From NCBI GenBank assembly GCA_000438355.1, contig FR901430.1, forward strand, positions 1 through 6,133: a stretch of DNA of 6,133 nucleotides, read 5' to 3'. Positions within the stretch are counted from its first letter, which is position 1; every line of letters begins with the position of its first letter. This document shows, piece after piece, positions 1-6,133 of this stretch. The translations under genes and the position numbers were made by a program. The notes beneath the pieces are model-generated. The model ran no database searches, was not told where the DNA came from, and was given only the letters and a program-made list of their open reading frames with translations. Source of the DNA: Clostridium sp. CAG:273. Its GTDB lineage: Bacteria; Bacillota; Clostridia; TANB77; CAG-508.

Positions 1-60
1 TTATTTTTTTTATTTAATTATTAAAATTTAAAAATAATAACATATATAATATTATTAAAT

Positions 61-612
61 TTATTTGTCTATTTTAACAAATGCCTCTGTAAATTTAATT
101 TTATTATCTTTAAATGCTTTATCTTCTTCTCCATCAATTAATATTTTTACTCCATTTACTTCTGTTAATTCTGTTAAAGTATTTACAATAGAATAAATAG
201 TAACTGTTTCTTCTTTTTCTCCATTTATATGTTTTTCTATAAATTCTTTTGATAAATCTAAGTAAACTATATCATTTTTTAGCTCAGCTTTATTTACCTT
301 TGTTTCATTTGGAATAGCACTTTCCAATTTATCATTTTTAGGTTGTTCAATTAATAACTCCACTAATTTTTTATATGGATTTCCTAATAATTCTTTTGAA
401 TCGATAATTCTACCTTCTGGCATTAATTCTCCTGTTTCTTTATTTTTATAGTATAATGATACTATAGTTTGCCTCATTTGTTCATTTGAAATTTCTTCTT
501 CTGGTTGATATTCCTCTATTGTAGCATTTTCCTTTTTAAAATAAAAATATAGCATTATTCCTGTTATAATAATAACTATCAATGTTATTATTATAATTAA
601 TTTTCTCTTCAT
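61..612 (-). CDS. GerMN-domain membrane-anchored protein
   Basis: This 183-residue protein has a short basic start (MKRK), one hydrophobic segment at about residues 5-25, a charged Glu-rich linker (about 28-45), and an extracytoplasmic GerMN domain at about residues 48-163. Visible GerMN hallmarks are a LYY strand start (53-55), a 'LVELLIEQP' helix (83-91), 'SAIPNETKV' (98-106), 'VYLDLSKEF' (116-124), 'YSIVNTLTEL' (140-149) and 'ILIDGEE' (157-163). The family is named after Bacillus subtilis GerM, which acts in sporulation and germination; many members are lipoproteins of unknown role. This one contains no cysteine, so it has no lipobox and should be held by the N-terminal helix instead. The start is supported by an AGGAGG site at 623-628 on the minus strand, 10 bases before the ATG. 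It is transcribed divergently from the hemolysin III gene and shows no operon partner in the window. The domain call is firm; a sporulation role is only inferred. Confidence 0.85.
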   Translation of the reverse strand: MKRKLIIIITLIVIIITGIMLYFYFKKENATIEEYQPEEEISNEQMRQTIVSLYYKNKETGELMPEGRIIDSKELLGNPYKKLVELLIEQPKNDKLESAIPNETKVNKAELKNDIVYLDLSKEFIEKHINGEKEETVTIYSIVNTLTELTEVNGVKILIDGEEDKAFKDNKIKFTEAFVKIDK

Positions 613-628
613 GTTTTCTCATCCTCCT

Positions 629-681
629 AACTTTTTATAAAATATTTTATTATAAAAGTTTATAACATTTTGTATAAACTT
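629..681 (-). promoter_or_regulatory. Overlapping inverted repeats in the leader of the GerMN gene
   Basis: Two inverted repeats lie head to tail just before the GerMN ribosome binding site. The promoter-side repeat (656-681) has perfect 9-base arms AAGTTTATA and TATAAACTT around an 8-base spacer. The gene-side repeat (629-660) is a near-palindrome with AACTTTTT and AAAAGTT outer arms around the perfect 14-base palindrome ATAAAATATTTTAT (637-650), and it ends one base before AGGAGG. Positions 656-660 belong to both, so the two hairpins could not form completely at the same time. The repeats are seen directly; any regulatory role is inference, and inverted repeats arise easily in DNA this AT-rich. 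The 9-base arms could equally be a protein-binding operator. Confidence 0.35.
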
Positions 682-701
682 ATTTTTGTTGTTACATAAC
701 T

Positions 702-730
702 ATTATAGACAAGTAGTTTTTAGAACTTTT
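702..730 (-). promoter_or_regulatory. Weak candidate promoter for the GerMN gene
   Basis: On the minus strand an exact TATAAT (702-707) is preceded 17 bases upstream by AAAAGT (725-730), a poor match to the -35 consensus. Transcription would begin near 695 and give a leader of roughly 80 bases that carries the two inverted repeats. Only the -10 element is convincing. The GerMN gene may instead use an alternative, for example sporulation-specific, sigma factor that cannot be identified here. Confidence 0.3.
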
Positions 731-732
731 TG

Positions 733-761
733 TTGACATTTTCTTGAAATTAGTTTAAATT
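733..761 (+). promoter_or_regulatory. Candidate sigma-A promoter for the hemolysin III gene
   Basis: An exact TTGACA (733-738) is followed after 17 bases by TAAATT (756-761), or after 16 bases by TTAAAT (755-760); both -10 choices are only moderate matches. The start site would fall near 768, leaving a leader of about 49 bases before the ATG at 817. An AAAGGA ribosome binding site (800-805) lies 11 bases before the start codon. The perfect -35 box and sensible spacing make this the best plus-strand promoter in the divergent region. Confidence 0.6.
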
Positions 762-816
762 ATAAAAGAATTTTATTTCATATACTATATGTTTATTAGA
801 AAGGATTGAAACTTTT

Positions 817-1473
817 ATGGCAAAAATTAAAGATCCAATTAGTGGATTTTCTCATGCTTTTGGTGCAATTTTATCTATAGCTGGTTTAGTAATATTAATA
901 GTATTTGCTTCATTATATGGAAATGCCTATGACATTGTATCTTATACTATATTTGGAGTTGGACTTGTTTTGCTTTATACATTTAGTAGTTTATATCATC
1001 TATTAAATTTAAAAGAAAAAGCAACTAATGTTCTTCGCAAGTTTGACCATATTATGATATACATTTTAATTGCTGCTACATACACCCCTATATGTTTAGG
1101 AGTTTTAAGAGGTCCTTGGGGTTGGAGCATATTTGGAGTAATATGGGGACTTGCAGTTCTTGGAACTATACTTACATCTGTATGGCTAAAAGCTCCAAGA
1201 TGGCTTACTACTGGAATTTATTTAGGTATGGGATGGATGGTTATTTTGGCCATATACCCAATGTTAAAAACTTTTGCAGTATTAAATGCTCTAAATTTAC
1301 TATGGTGGCTTCTTGCAGGCGGAATACTTTATACAGTTGGTGGAATAATATATGGCCTAAGATGGCCAAATTTAAAAAACAAATACTTTGGTTTTCACGA
1401 AATTTTCCATATTTTCATTTTATTAGGTAGTGCTTGTCATTTTATATTTATTTTATCTTTACTAAGCATATAA
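817..1473 (+). CDS. Hemolysin III / PAQR-family integral membrane protein
   Basis: This 218-residue protein has seven likely membrane helices and the full length of the bacterial hemolysin III (YqfA/YplQ-like) branch of the PAQR superfamily. The N-terminus has the family pattern 'DPISGFSHAFGA' (6-17). The presumed metal-site residues are present: S57 and H61 in 'SSLYH', D77 in 'KFDH', and the HxxxH pair H194/H198 in 'FHEIFH', followed by a further conserved H208. By analogy with the zinc site of the adiponectin receptors, H61, H194 and H198 would bind the metal, with D77 and S57 nearby. The superfamily is suspected of membrane-lipid amide hydrolysis, and some bacterial members affect membrane fluidity or are called hemolysins. 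True haemolytic activity is doubtful for most members and cannot be inferred here. The gene has its own promoter and terminator, so it is probably monocistronic. Confidence 0.93.
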   Translation: MAKIKDPISGFSHAFGAILSIAGLVILIVFASLYGNAYDIVSYTIFGVGLVLLYTFSSLYHLLNLKEKATNVLRKFDHIMIYILIAATYTPICLGVLRGPWGWSIFGVIWGLAVLGTILTSVWLKAPRWLTTGIYLGMGWMVILAIYPMLKTFAVLNALNLLWWLLAGGILYTVGGIIYGLRWPNLKNKYFGFHEIFHIFILLGSACHFIFILSLLSI

Positions 1474-1475
1474 TT

Positions 1476-1522
1476 AATTGTAACTAATAAATTATATATA
1501 TTTTATTAGTTACAATTTTTTT
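1476..1522 (+). terminator. Intrinsic terminator after the hemolysin III gene
   Basis: A perfect 16-bp inverted repeat (arms 1476-1491 and 1502-1517, loop 1492-1501) starts two bases after the stop codon and runs into seven T residues (1516-1522). The stem is A/T-rich with only two G-C pairs, but its length and the T tract are typical of terminators in AT-rich Firmicutes. It separates this gene from the operon that follows. Confidence 0.88.
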
Positions 1523-1555
1523 ATAAAAATTCCTAGTCTAAAAGGTCATTTTTAT

Positions 1556-1584
1556 TTGACAAAATTAGCTTTTCCGTATACAAT
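1556..1584 (+). promoter_or_regulatory. Near-consensus sigma-A promoter of the activase operon
   Basis: An exact TTGACA (1556-1561) is separated by exactly 17 bases from TACAAT (1579-1584), which matches five of six consensus positions. Transcription should begin near 1590-1592, leaving a leader of about 47 bases. A ribosome binding site AGGAGAG (1621-1627) sits about 10 bases before the ATG at 1638. This is the strongest promoter in the window and suggests appreciable vegetative expression unless it is repressed. Confidence 0.8.
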
Positions 1585-1608
1585 TAAAGTTGATTAGAAT
1601 TGACTTTA
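1585..1608 (+). promoter_or_regulatory. Operator-like dyad across the predicted start site of the activase operon
   Basis: Perfect arms TAAAGT (1585-1590) and ACTTTA (1603-1608) flank a 12-base centre whose outer bases continue the symmetry with G-T wobbles and two further A-T pairs. The dyad begins directly after the -10 box and covers the expected start site. Because its left arm is mostly outside the transcript, a DNA operator is more likely than an RNA hairpin. No specific regulator can be assigned. The centre contains TTGATTA, which I recall from operators of FabT-type MarR regulators, but the full palindrome does not match. Confidence 0.35.
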
Positions 1609-1637
1609 TGTAAATTTTAGAGGAGAGATTATATAAT

Positions 1638-4600
1638 ATGGAAAATTTATTACATGTAGGTTTAGATGTTGGCTCTACAACTGTAAAAATAGTTGTAATG
1701 AATGAAAACCGAAATACAATATATAGAGATTATCAAAGACACTTTTCTGATACAAAAAATACAGTATGTAATGTATTAGAAAACTTAGCAACTAGATATC
1801 CAAATAGTCTTCTAACTATTGCACTAACTGGCTCTGGAGCTATGAGCGCAGCTAAATTCTTAGATTTGCCTTTTATTCAAGAAGTGGTTGCTTGTAAAAG
1901 AGCAGTAGAAAAATATATACCACAAACAGATGTAGTAATAGAACTTGGTGGAGAAGATGCTAAAATTATATATTTTGACAAATCTATTGAACAACGAATG
2001 AATGGAACTTGTGCTGGTGGAACAGGTGCATTTATAGACCAAATGGCATCATTATTACATACCGATCCAACTGGTTTAAATGAACTTGCAAAAAAATACA
2101 AAATGATTTACCCAATAGCTTCTCGTTGTGGCGTTTTTGCTAAGACCGATATTCAACCTTTATTAAATGAAGGAGCTGCAAAAGAAGATATTGCTGCATC
2201 AATTTTTCAAGCAGTAGTAAATCAAACCATAAGTGGTTTAGCTTGTGGTAGACCTATAAGAGGCCATGTTGCATTTCTAGGAGGTCCTCTTAATTATCTT
2301 TCAGAATTAAGAAAAAGATTTATAGAAACTTTAAAATTAACAGATGAAAAAATAATCGTTCCAGATGAGGCTCACCTTTTAGTCGCCAAAGGAGCTGCAT
2401 TAGATTCTGTAAATACTAATGCTATTACAATAGAAAAATTAAGAAGTAAAATAGGTGTCTTAAAAGTTTCTCATGATGATACCTCAGTCCCTTTACATCC
2501 TTTATTTACAACAGATTTAGAATATGAAGAATTTAAGAAGAGACATGAAAATGATAAAGTTGAAAATAAGGACTTAAAAACCTATAAAGGTAATGCATAT
2601 ATAGGAATAGATGCAGGTTCTACAACTACTAAACTTGTTTTAATCGATGATGATGGTCACTTGTTATATTCATTATATGGCAGTAATGAAGGAAACCCTC
2701 TACAAAGTGTTATAAATTTTTTAAAAACTTTGTATAATGAACTTCCACAAGACGTAACCATTAGATTTAGCGGAATTACAGGTTATGGTGAAAAGCTAGT
2801 TCAAACTGCTTTAAATATAGATTTAAATGAAATAGAAACTATTGCTCATTATACAGCTGCGAAAAAGTTTATGCCTGAAGTTACAAGTATTGTAGATATA
2901 GGCGGTCAAGACATGAAATATATAAAATTAAAAAATGGAGCAATTGACAATATAATGTTAAATGAAGCTTGTTCTTCTGGTTGTGGTTCATTTATTGAGA
3001 CCTTCGCAAAAAGCTTAAATTTATCAATTGAAGAATTCGTACAATCTGCTATTGAGTCTAGACGTCCCGTTGACTTAGGTTCTAGATGTACTGTTTTTAT
3101 GAATTCTAGGATTAAGCAAGCTCAAAAAGAAGGCTATTCTGTTGGAGATATCTCTGCAGGTCTTTCATATTCTGTTATAAAAAATGCTATTCAAAAAGTT
3201 ATGAAAGTCAGAGATACTGCTACTTTAGGAAATCATATCGTCGTACAAGGAGGAACATTCTATAATGATGCAGTTTTAAGGGCTTTTGAACTAATTGTCG
3301 GTAAAAATGTAATAAGACCAAATATTGCAGGTCTTATGGGCGCTTATGGTGTTGCATTACTTGCAAAGGAACAATTTGAAACTAATAATGATAAAGAATA
3401 CACTTCTACAATATTAAAAAATAATGAATTAGATAGTTTAAAAATAGATTCTTCTCATGTACGTTGTGGACTTTGTGAAAATCACTGTTTACTTACTATA
3501 AATAAATTTAGTAATGGTAAAAAATACATTTCTGGTAACCGTTGTGAGAGAGGTGCTGGAAATATTAATGGTGATAAAAACTTACCAAATGTAATGAAAT
3601 ATAAGTTTAATAGACTATTTAACTATATACCACTAGAAGAAAAAGATGCTCCTAGAGGAACTATTGGAATTCCTAGAGTATTAAATATGTATGAAGATTA
3701 CCCCTTCTGGTTTACATTTTTAACAGATTTAGGATTTAGAGTAATAATTTCTGAGAAAACAACAAGAAAGACATACGAAAAAGGTATGGAATCTATGCCT
3801 TCTGAATCCGTTTGTTTTCCTGCAAAACTTTCTCATGGGCATATTATAAGTCTTATAGACCAAGGTATAAAAACAATATTTTATCCTTGTATGCCTTTTT
3901 CTAGAAAAGAATTTAAACAAGCAGATAACAAATATAATTGCCCAATTGTTATTTCATACTCAGAAGTATTAAAAAATAATGTAGAAGAATTAAAAGAAAA
4001 TAACATAAAATTCTTAAATCCATTTTTACCTTTTGACCCAAAAACACTCGCAGAAACAATTTTGGATTTACCAGAATTTAAAGAATACAACTTTACTAAA
4101 AAAGAATTAATACAAGCAGCTAAAAAAGCAGAAAAAGAATATCAAAACTTTAAAAATGATATTCGTACAAAAGGAAGAGAAGCTTTAGAATATATGCAAA
4201 AACATAACTTAAAAGGCATTGTTCTTGCTGGAAGACCATATCATACAGACCCTGAAGTTAATCACGGTATAGATACTTTAATTACTGGACTAGGCTTATG
4301 TGTATTGACAGAAGACAGTATTGCAGATATGGCTACATTAAAATATCGTTTAAGAGTTGTAAATCAATGGGTATATCATGCACGTTTATATGCAGCTGCA
4401 GATTTCGTTGGAAAACAAAAAGACTTGGAATTAGTACAATTAAACTCTTTCGGCTGTGGCGTTGATGCAGTTACAACAGACCAAGTTGAAGAAATTCTTG
4501 AAAGTTATGGAAAAATGTATACACTTATAAAAATAGATGAAGTTAACAATTTAGGAGCTGTTAGAATACGTATACGTTCTTTACTTGCAAGTATGAAAAA

Positions 4601-4643
4601 GCGTGAAAAAGAAGCCAATTCTCAAAATCTAAAAGAAGCTTAA
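1638..4643 (+). CDS. Acyl-CoA dehydratase activase-related protein, tandem BadF/BcrA ATPase domains plus DUF2229
   Basis: This 1001-residue cytoplasmic protein has three parts. ATPase domain 1 (about 5-260) shows 'LDVGSTTVK' (9-17), 'ELGGEDAK' (102-109), C125 in 'GTCAGGTGAF' and C164 in 'SRCGVF'. ATPase domain 2 (about 320-575) shows 'IDAGSTTTK' (324-332), 'DIGGQDMK' (420-427), C445 in 'ACSSGCGSF' and C484 in 'SRCTVF'. In both domains the cysteines are 39 residues apart, as I recall for Cys127/Cys166 of the dimeric activator HgdC, which share one [4Fe-4S] cluster. A cysteine cluster (C610, C613, C617, C636) leads into a DUF2229-type region (about 673-890: 'GIPRVLNMYEDYPFW', C726, C751, C768). 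The C-terminal part holds 'AGRPYHTDPEVNHG' (864-877) and 'NSFGCGVDA' (936-944). By homology it couples ATP hydrolysis to low-potential electron transfer; partner and substrate are unknown. It is first in a two-gene operon, and the usual fused C-terminal portion is the next gene. Family call firm; function inferred. Confidence 0.93.
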   Translation: MENLLHVGLDVGSTTVKIVVMNENRNTIYRDYQRHFSDTKNTVCNVLENLATRYPNSLLTIALTGSGAMSAAKFLDLPFIQEVVACKRAVEKYIPQTDVVIELGGEDAKIIYFDKSIEQRMNGTCAGGTGAFIDQMASLLHTDPTGLNELAKKYKMIYPIASRCGVFAKTDIQPLLNEGAAKEDIAASIFQAVVNQTISGLACGRPIRGHVAFLGGPLNYLSELRKRFIETLKLTDEKIIVPDEAHLLVAKGAALDSVNTNAITIEKLRSKIGVLKVSHDDTSVPLHPLFTTDLEYEEFKKRHENDKVENKDLKTYKGNAYIGIDAGSTTTKLVLIDDDGHLLYSLYGSNEGNPLQSVINFLKTLYNELPQDVTIRFSGITGYGEKLVQTALNIDLNEIETIAHYTAAKKFMPEVTSIVDIGGQDMKYIKLKNGAIDNIMLNEACSSGCGSFIETFAKSLNLSIEEFVQSAIESRRPVDLGSRCTVFMNSRIKQAQKEGYSVGDISAGLSYSVIKNAIQKVMKVRDTATLGNHIVVQGGTFYNDAVLRAFELIVGKNVIRPNIAGLMGAYGVALLAKEQFETNNDKEYTSTILKNNELDSLKIDSSHVRCGLCENHCLLTINKFSNGKKYISGNRCERGAGNINGDKNLPNVMKYKFNRLFNYIPLEEKDAPRGTIGIPRVLNMYEDYPFWFTFLTDLGFRVIISEKTTRKTYEKGMESMPSESVCFPAKLSHGHIISLIDQGIKTIFYPCMPFSRKEFKQADNKYNCPIVISYSEVLKNNVEELKENNIKFLNPFLPFDPKTLAETILDLPEFKEYNFTKKELIQAAKKAEKEYQNFKNDIRTKGREALEYMQKHNLKGIVLAGRPYHTDPEVNHGIDTLITGLGLCVLTEDSIADMATLKYRLRVVNQWVYHARLYAAADFVGKQKDLELVQLNSFGCGVDAVTTDQVEEILESYGKMYTLIKIDEVNNLGAVRIRIRSLLASMKKREKEANSQNLKEA

Positions 4644-4653
4644 AGCTTACTTT

Positions 4654-4660
4654 AAGGAGG
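4654..4660 (+). promoter_or_regulatory. Ribosome binding site in the split between the two activase-system genes
   Basis: AAGGAGG lies 10 bases after the upstream stop codon and 12 bases before the ATG at 4673. It decides that start over the later methionine codon at 4721, which lacks a comparable site. It also shows that the second protein is translated independently, so the split is not simply a recent frameshift in a fused gene. Confidence 0.85.
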
Positions 4661-4672
4661 TTATATAAATTA

Positions 4673-6013
4673 ATGGAACTTGGAAACTATGAATTACATA
4701 GAGAAATTTTTACAAAAGAAATGAAAAAAACATATACAATATTAGTCCCACAAATGGCTCCAATACATTTTGAATTATTAGAAACAGCTGTTAAGTCTTG
4801 TGGATATAATGTAGTATTATTAAGAAATTGTACAAACCATACTGTTGAAACAGGATTAAAATATGTTAACAATGACGCTTGTTATCCATCAATATTAGTT
4901 ACTGGTCAAATGATAGAAGCTCTTCAATCTGGAAAATATGACCCAAATAAAACAGCATTAATTATGTCTCAAACAGGTGGTGGATGCAGAGCAACAAATT
5001 ATATTGGATTTATTAGAAAAGCATTAAAAGATGCAGGATTTCCTAATGTTCCTGTTATATCTTTTAATGTTGTCGGTATGGAAAAAATGCCAGGATTTAA
5101 AATTACTCTTCCATTAATAGAAAGGTTATTAAAATCTGTTGTATATGCAGACTTACTACAAAAAATGTTAACTAAAAATAGAGCTTATGAAATAAATAAA
5201 GGTGAAACTAAAAAATTATTTGATATTTGGTTAGATAAATGTAAAAAATTAGTTGTAAAGTCTAGCATGAAAGATTTTAAAAGCAGTATTTATGAAATGG
5301 TTGAAGATTTTGAAAAAATAGAATTAGATAAAACTTTAATAAAACCTAAAGTTGGTATTGTTGGTGAAGTATTAATTAAATATCATCCTTTTGGAAATAA
5401 TTATGTTGCAGAAAAATTAGAAGAAGAAGGTGCAGAAGTAATTTTACCAGACTTTATGGGATTTGTTAAATTTATTGCAACACATAAAATAACATTTAAT
5501 CAATTAATAAAAACAGACAAAACAAAAGCTAAATTGTTTAAAGCTGCAATTAAATTAATAGATATATTAGAAAAGGACTCTGTAATTGCTCTTTCTAATT
5601 CTAAAAAAGAATATCTATTACCATGTAATATTTGGGAATTAGAAGATAAAGTAAAAAATATTTTATCAATTGGAAATCAAACTGGAGAAGGCTGGTTTTT
5701 AACAGCTGAAATGATAGAATACATAGAACATGGAATACCTAATATTGTATGTGTTCAACCATTTGCTTGTTTACCAAACCACGTTGTAGGAAAGGGTGTT
5801 ATAAAAACAATTAGAGAAAAATATCCTGAAGCTAACATATCACCAATAGACTATGATCCAGGAGCAAGTGAAACTAACCAAACAAATAGAATTAAATTAT
5901 TAATGACTGTTGCAAAAGACAACTTAAAAATGAAATTAAAAGAAAAAGCAGCAATCGAAAAAGAAAACATTAATACTAACACAATACAAACAAAAAATAA
6001 ATTAATAAAATAA
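4673..6013 (+). CDS. 2-hydroxyacyl-CoA dehydratase (HgdB/DUF2229)-like iron-sulfur protein
   Basis: This 446-residue soluble protein resembles the C-terminal part of the long activase-related proteins and, more distantly, HgdB-type dehydratase subunits. After a short linker-like start (1-20, including 'FTKEMKKTY'), an N-terminal lobe carries 'ILVPQMAPIHFE' (23-34), 'NNDACYPS' with C70 (66-73) and 'TGGGCRATNY' with C105 (101-110). A second lobe starts at 'KPKVGIVGEVLIKYHPFGN' (224-242) and carries C318, then C360 and C366 in 'CVQPFACLPNHVVGKG', and ends at 'DYDPGASETNQTNR' (393-406). C70, C105, C360 and C366 are the best candidates for iron-sulfur ligands; C43, C53, C190 and C318 are also present. 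The last 30 residues are rich in Lys and Asn and look like a disordered tail. It follows the activase gene by 29 bases and shares its terminator. It probably works with the upstream protein as electron acceptor or catalytic unit; the reaction is unknown. Confidence 0.88.
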   Translation: MELGNYELHREIFTKEMKKTYTILVPQMAPIHFELLETAVKSCGYNVVLLRNCTNHTVETGLKYVNNDACYPSILVTGQMIEALQSGKYDPNKTALIMSQTGGGCRATNYIGFIRKALKDAGFPNVPVISFNVVGMEKMPGFKITLPLIERLLKSVVYADLLQKMLTKNRAYEINKGETKKLFDIWLDKCKKLVVKSSMKDFKSSIYEMVEDFEKIELDKTLIKPKVGIVGEVLIKYHPFGNNYVAEKLEEEGAEVILPDFMGFVKFIATHKITFNQLIKTDKTKAKLFKAAIKLIDILEKDSVIALSNSKKEYLLPCNIWELEDKVKNILSIGNQTGEGWFLTAEMIEYIEHGIPNIVCVQPFACLPNHVVGKGVIKTIREKYPEANISPIDYDPGASETNQTNRIKLLMTVAKDNLKMKLKEKAAIEKENINTNTIQTKNKLIK

Positions 6014-6015
6014 AT

Positions 6016-6054
6016 AAAAAATAAAATCCAAAATAAATTGGATTTTATTTTTTT
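6016..6054 (+). terminator. Intrinsic terminator of the activase operon
   Basis: A 16-bp inverted repeat (arms 6016-6031 and 6038-6053, 6-base loop) starts two bases after the stop codon. The core AAAATCCA/TGGATTTT contains its only G-C pairs, and the stem ends in a T tract (6048-6054). The matching A-rich left arm would give a U tract on the minus strand too, so it could also terminate transcripts arriving from the right. Confidence 0.88.
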
Positions 6055-6133
6055 AAGACTTCTCATACATCTTTACACTAAGTAAAAAATTCATATATAT
6101 TATCTAATTTAGAATATTTATATTTTATAGTTT

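Noticed and set aside
1..60. AT-only palindromes such as ATAATATTAT (46-55) as a terminator for the GerMN gene
   Set aside because: The arms are too short and contain no G-C pairs; such palindromes are expected by chance in this base composition.
1092..1430. 112-codon plus-strand reading frame inside the hemolysin III gene
   Set aside because: It lies in another frame of a well-recognised gene, has no ribosome binding site of note, and its translation shows no family-like pattern.
1632..1637. TATAAT immediately before the activase start codon
   Set aside because: It lies between the ribosome binding site and the ATG, and the upstream TTGACT at 1600-1605 would put the -10 box inside the ribosome binding site; chance match in AT-rich sequence.
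1860..2101. Minus-strand reading frames of 60 and 74 codons inside the activase gene
   Set aside because: They are antisense shadows of conserved coding sequence around the cluster-binding motif and resemble no known protein.
3729..4090. Minus-strand reading frames of 63 and 69 codons inside the DUF2229-type region
   Set aside because: They overlap strongly conserved plus-strand coding sequence and lack promoters and ribosome binding sites.
4641..4673. Frameshift or sequencing error splitting one fused gene
   Set aside because: The gap has a stop codon, a strong ribosome binding site and a start codon in the usual order, and both proteins appear complete on either side, so a genuine gene boundary is more likely.
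5851..6066. 71-codon hydrophobic minus-strand reading frame over the end of the second operon gene
   Set aside because: It runs through the terminator and the Lys/Asn-rich tail; its hydrophobicity follows from antisense reading of A-rich codons (AAA gives TTT, Phe).
1..6133. CRISPR arrays, tRNA or rRNA genes, insertion sequences
   Set aside because: No regularly spaced repeats, tRNA-like or rRNA segments, transposase motifs or terminal inverted repeats were seen.

Overview
The window is very AT-rich. Its A/T-ending codons, strong AGGAGG-type ribosome binding sites and sigma-A-like promoters point to a low-GC Gram-positive anaerobe of the Clostridia type. A GerMN-domain protein suggests spore-former ancestry. 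Oxygen-sensitive, ATP-driven iron-sulfur enzymology of the 2-hydroxyacyl-CoA dehydratase activator type suggests an anaerobe. The species cannot be named from this sequence.

Layout. At 61-612 (minus strand) is a small membrane-anchored GerMN-domain protein. A divergent intergenic region (613-816) holds its leader, with two overlapping inverted repeats, and a good promoter for the next gene. At 817-1473 (plus) is a seven-helix hemolysin III/PAQR-family membrane protein, closed by a strong hairpin terminator (1476-1522). A near-consensus promoter (1556-1584) with a dyad across its predicted start site then drives a two-gene operon. The first gene (1638-4643) encodes a 1001-residue protein with two tandem BadF/BadG/BcrA/BcrD (HgdC-like) ATPase domains followed by a DUF2229-type region. 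The second (4673-6013) encodes a 446-residue cysteine-containing HgdB/DUF2229-like protein. The operon ends at a second strong terminator (6016-6054). The last 79 bases contain no supported gene.

How the genes work together. The two operon proteins together (1447 residues) correspond to what I recall as a single polypeptide of about 1400 residues in many Firmicutes, annotated as an acyl-CoA dehydratase activase-related protein. Here it is cut in the linker between the activase/DUF2229 part and the C-terminal part, and the second gene has its own ribosome binding site. By homology the first protein is an ATP-driven reductase whose two ATPase domains could form a built-in pseudo-dimer around one [4Fe-4S] cluster. 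The second would be, or be part of, the electron-accepting iron-sulfur component. The substrate is unknown. No CoA-transferase, acyl-CoA dehydrogenase, electron-transfer flavoprotein or classical dehydratase subunit pair lies in the window, so a classic amino-acid fermentation role is not supported here. The GerMN and hemolysin III genes look like independent transcription units with no evident functional link to the operon.
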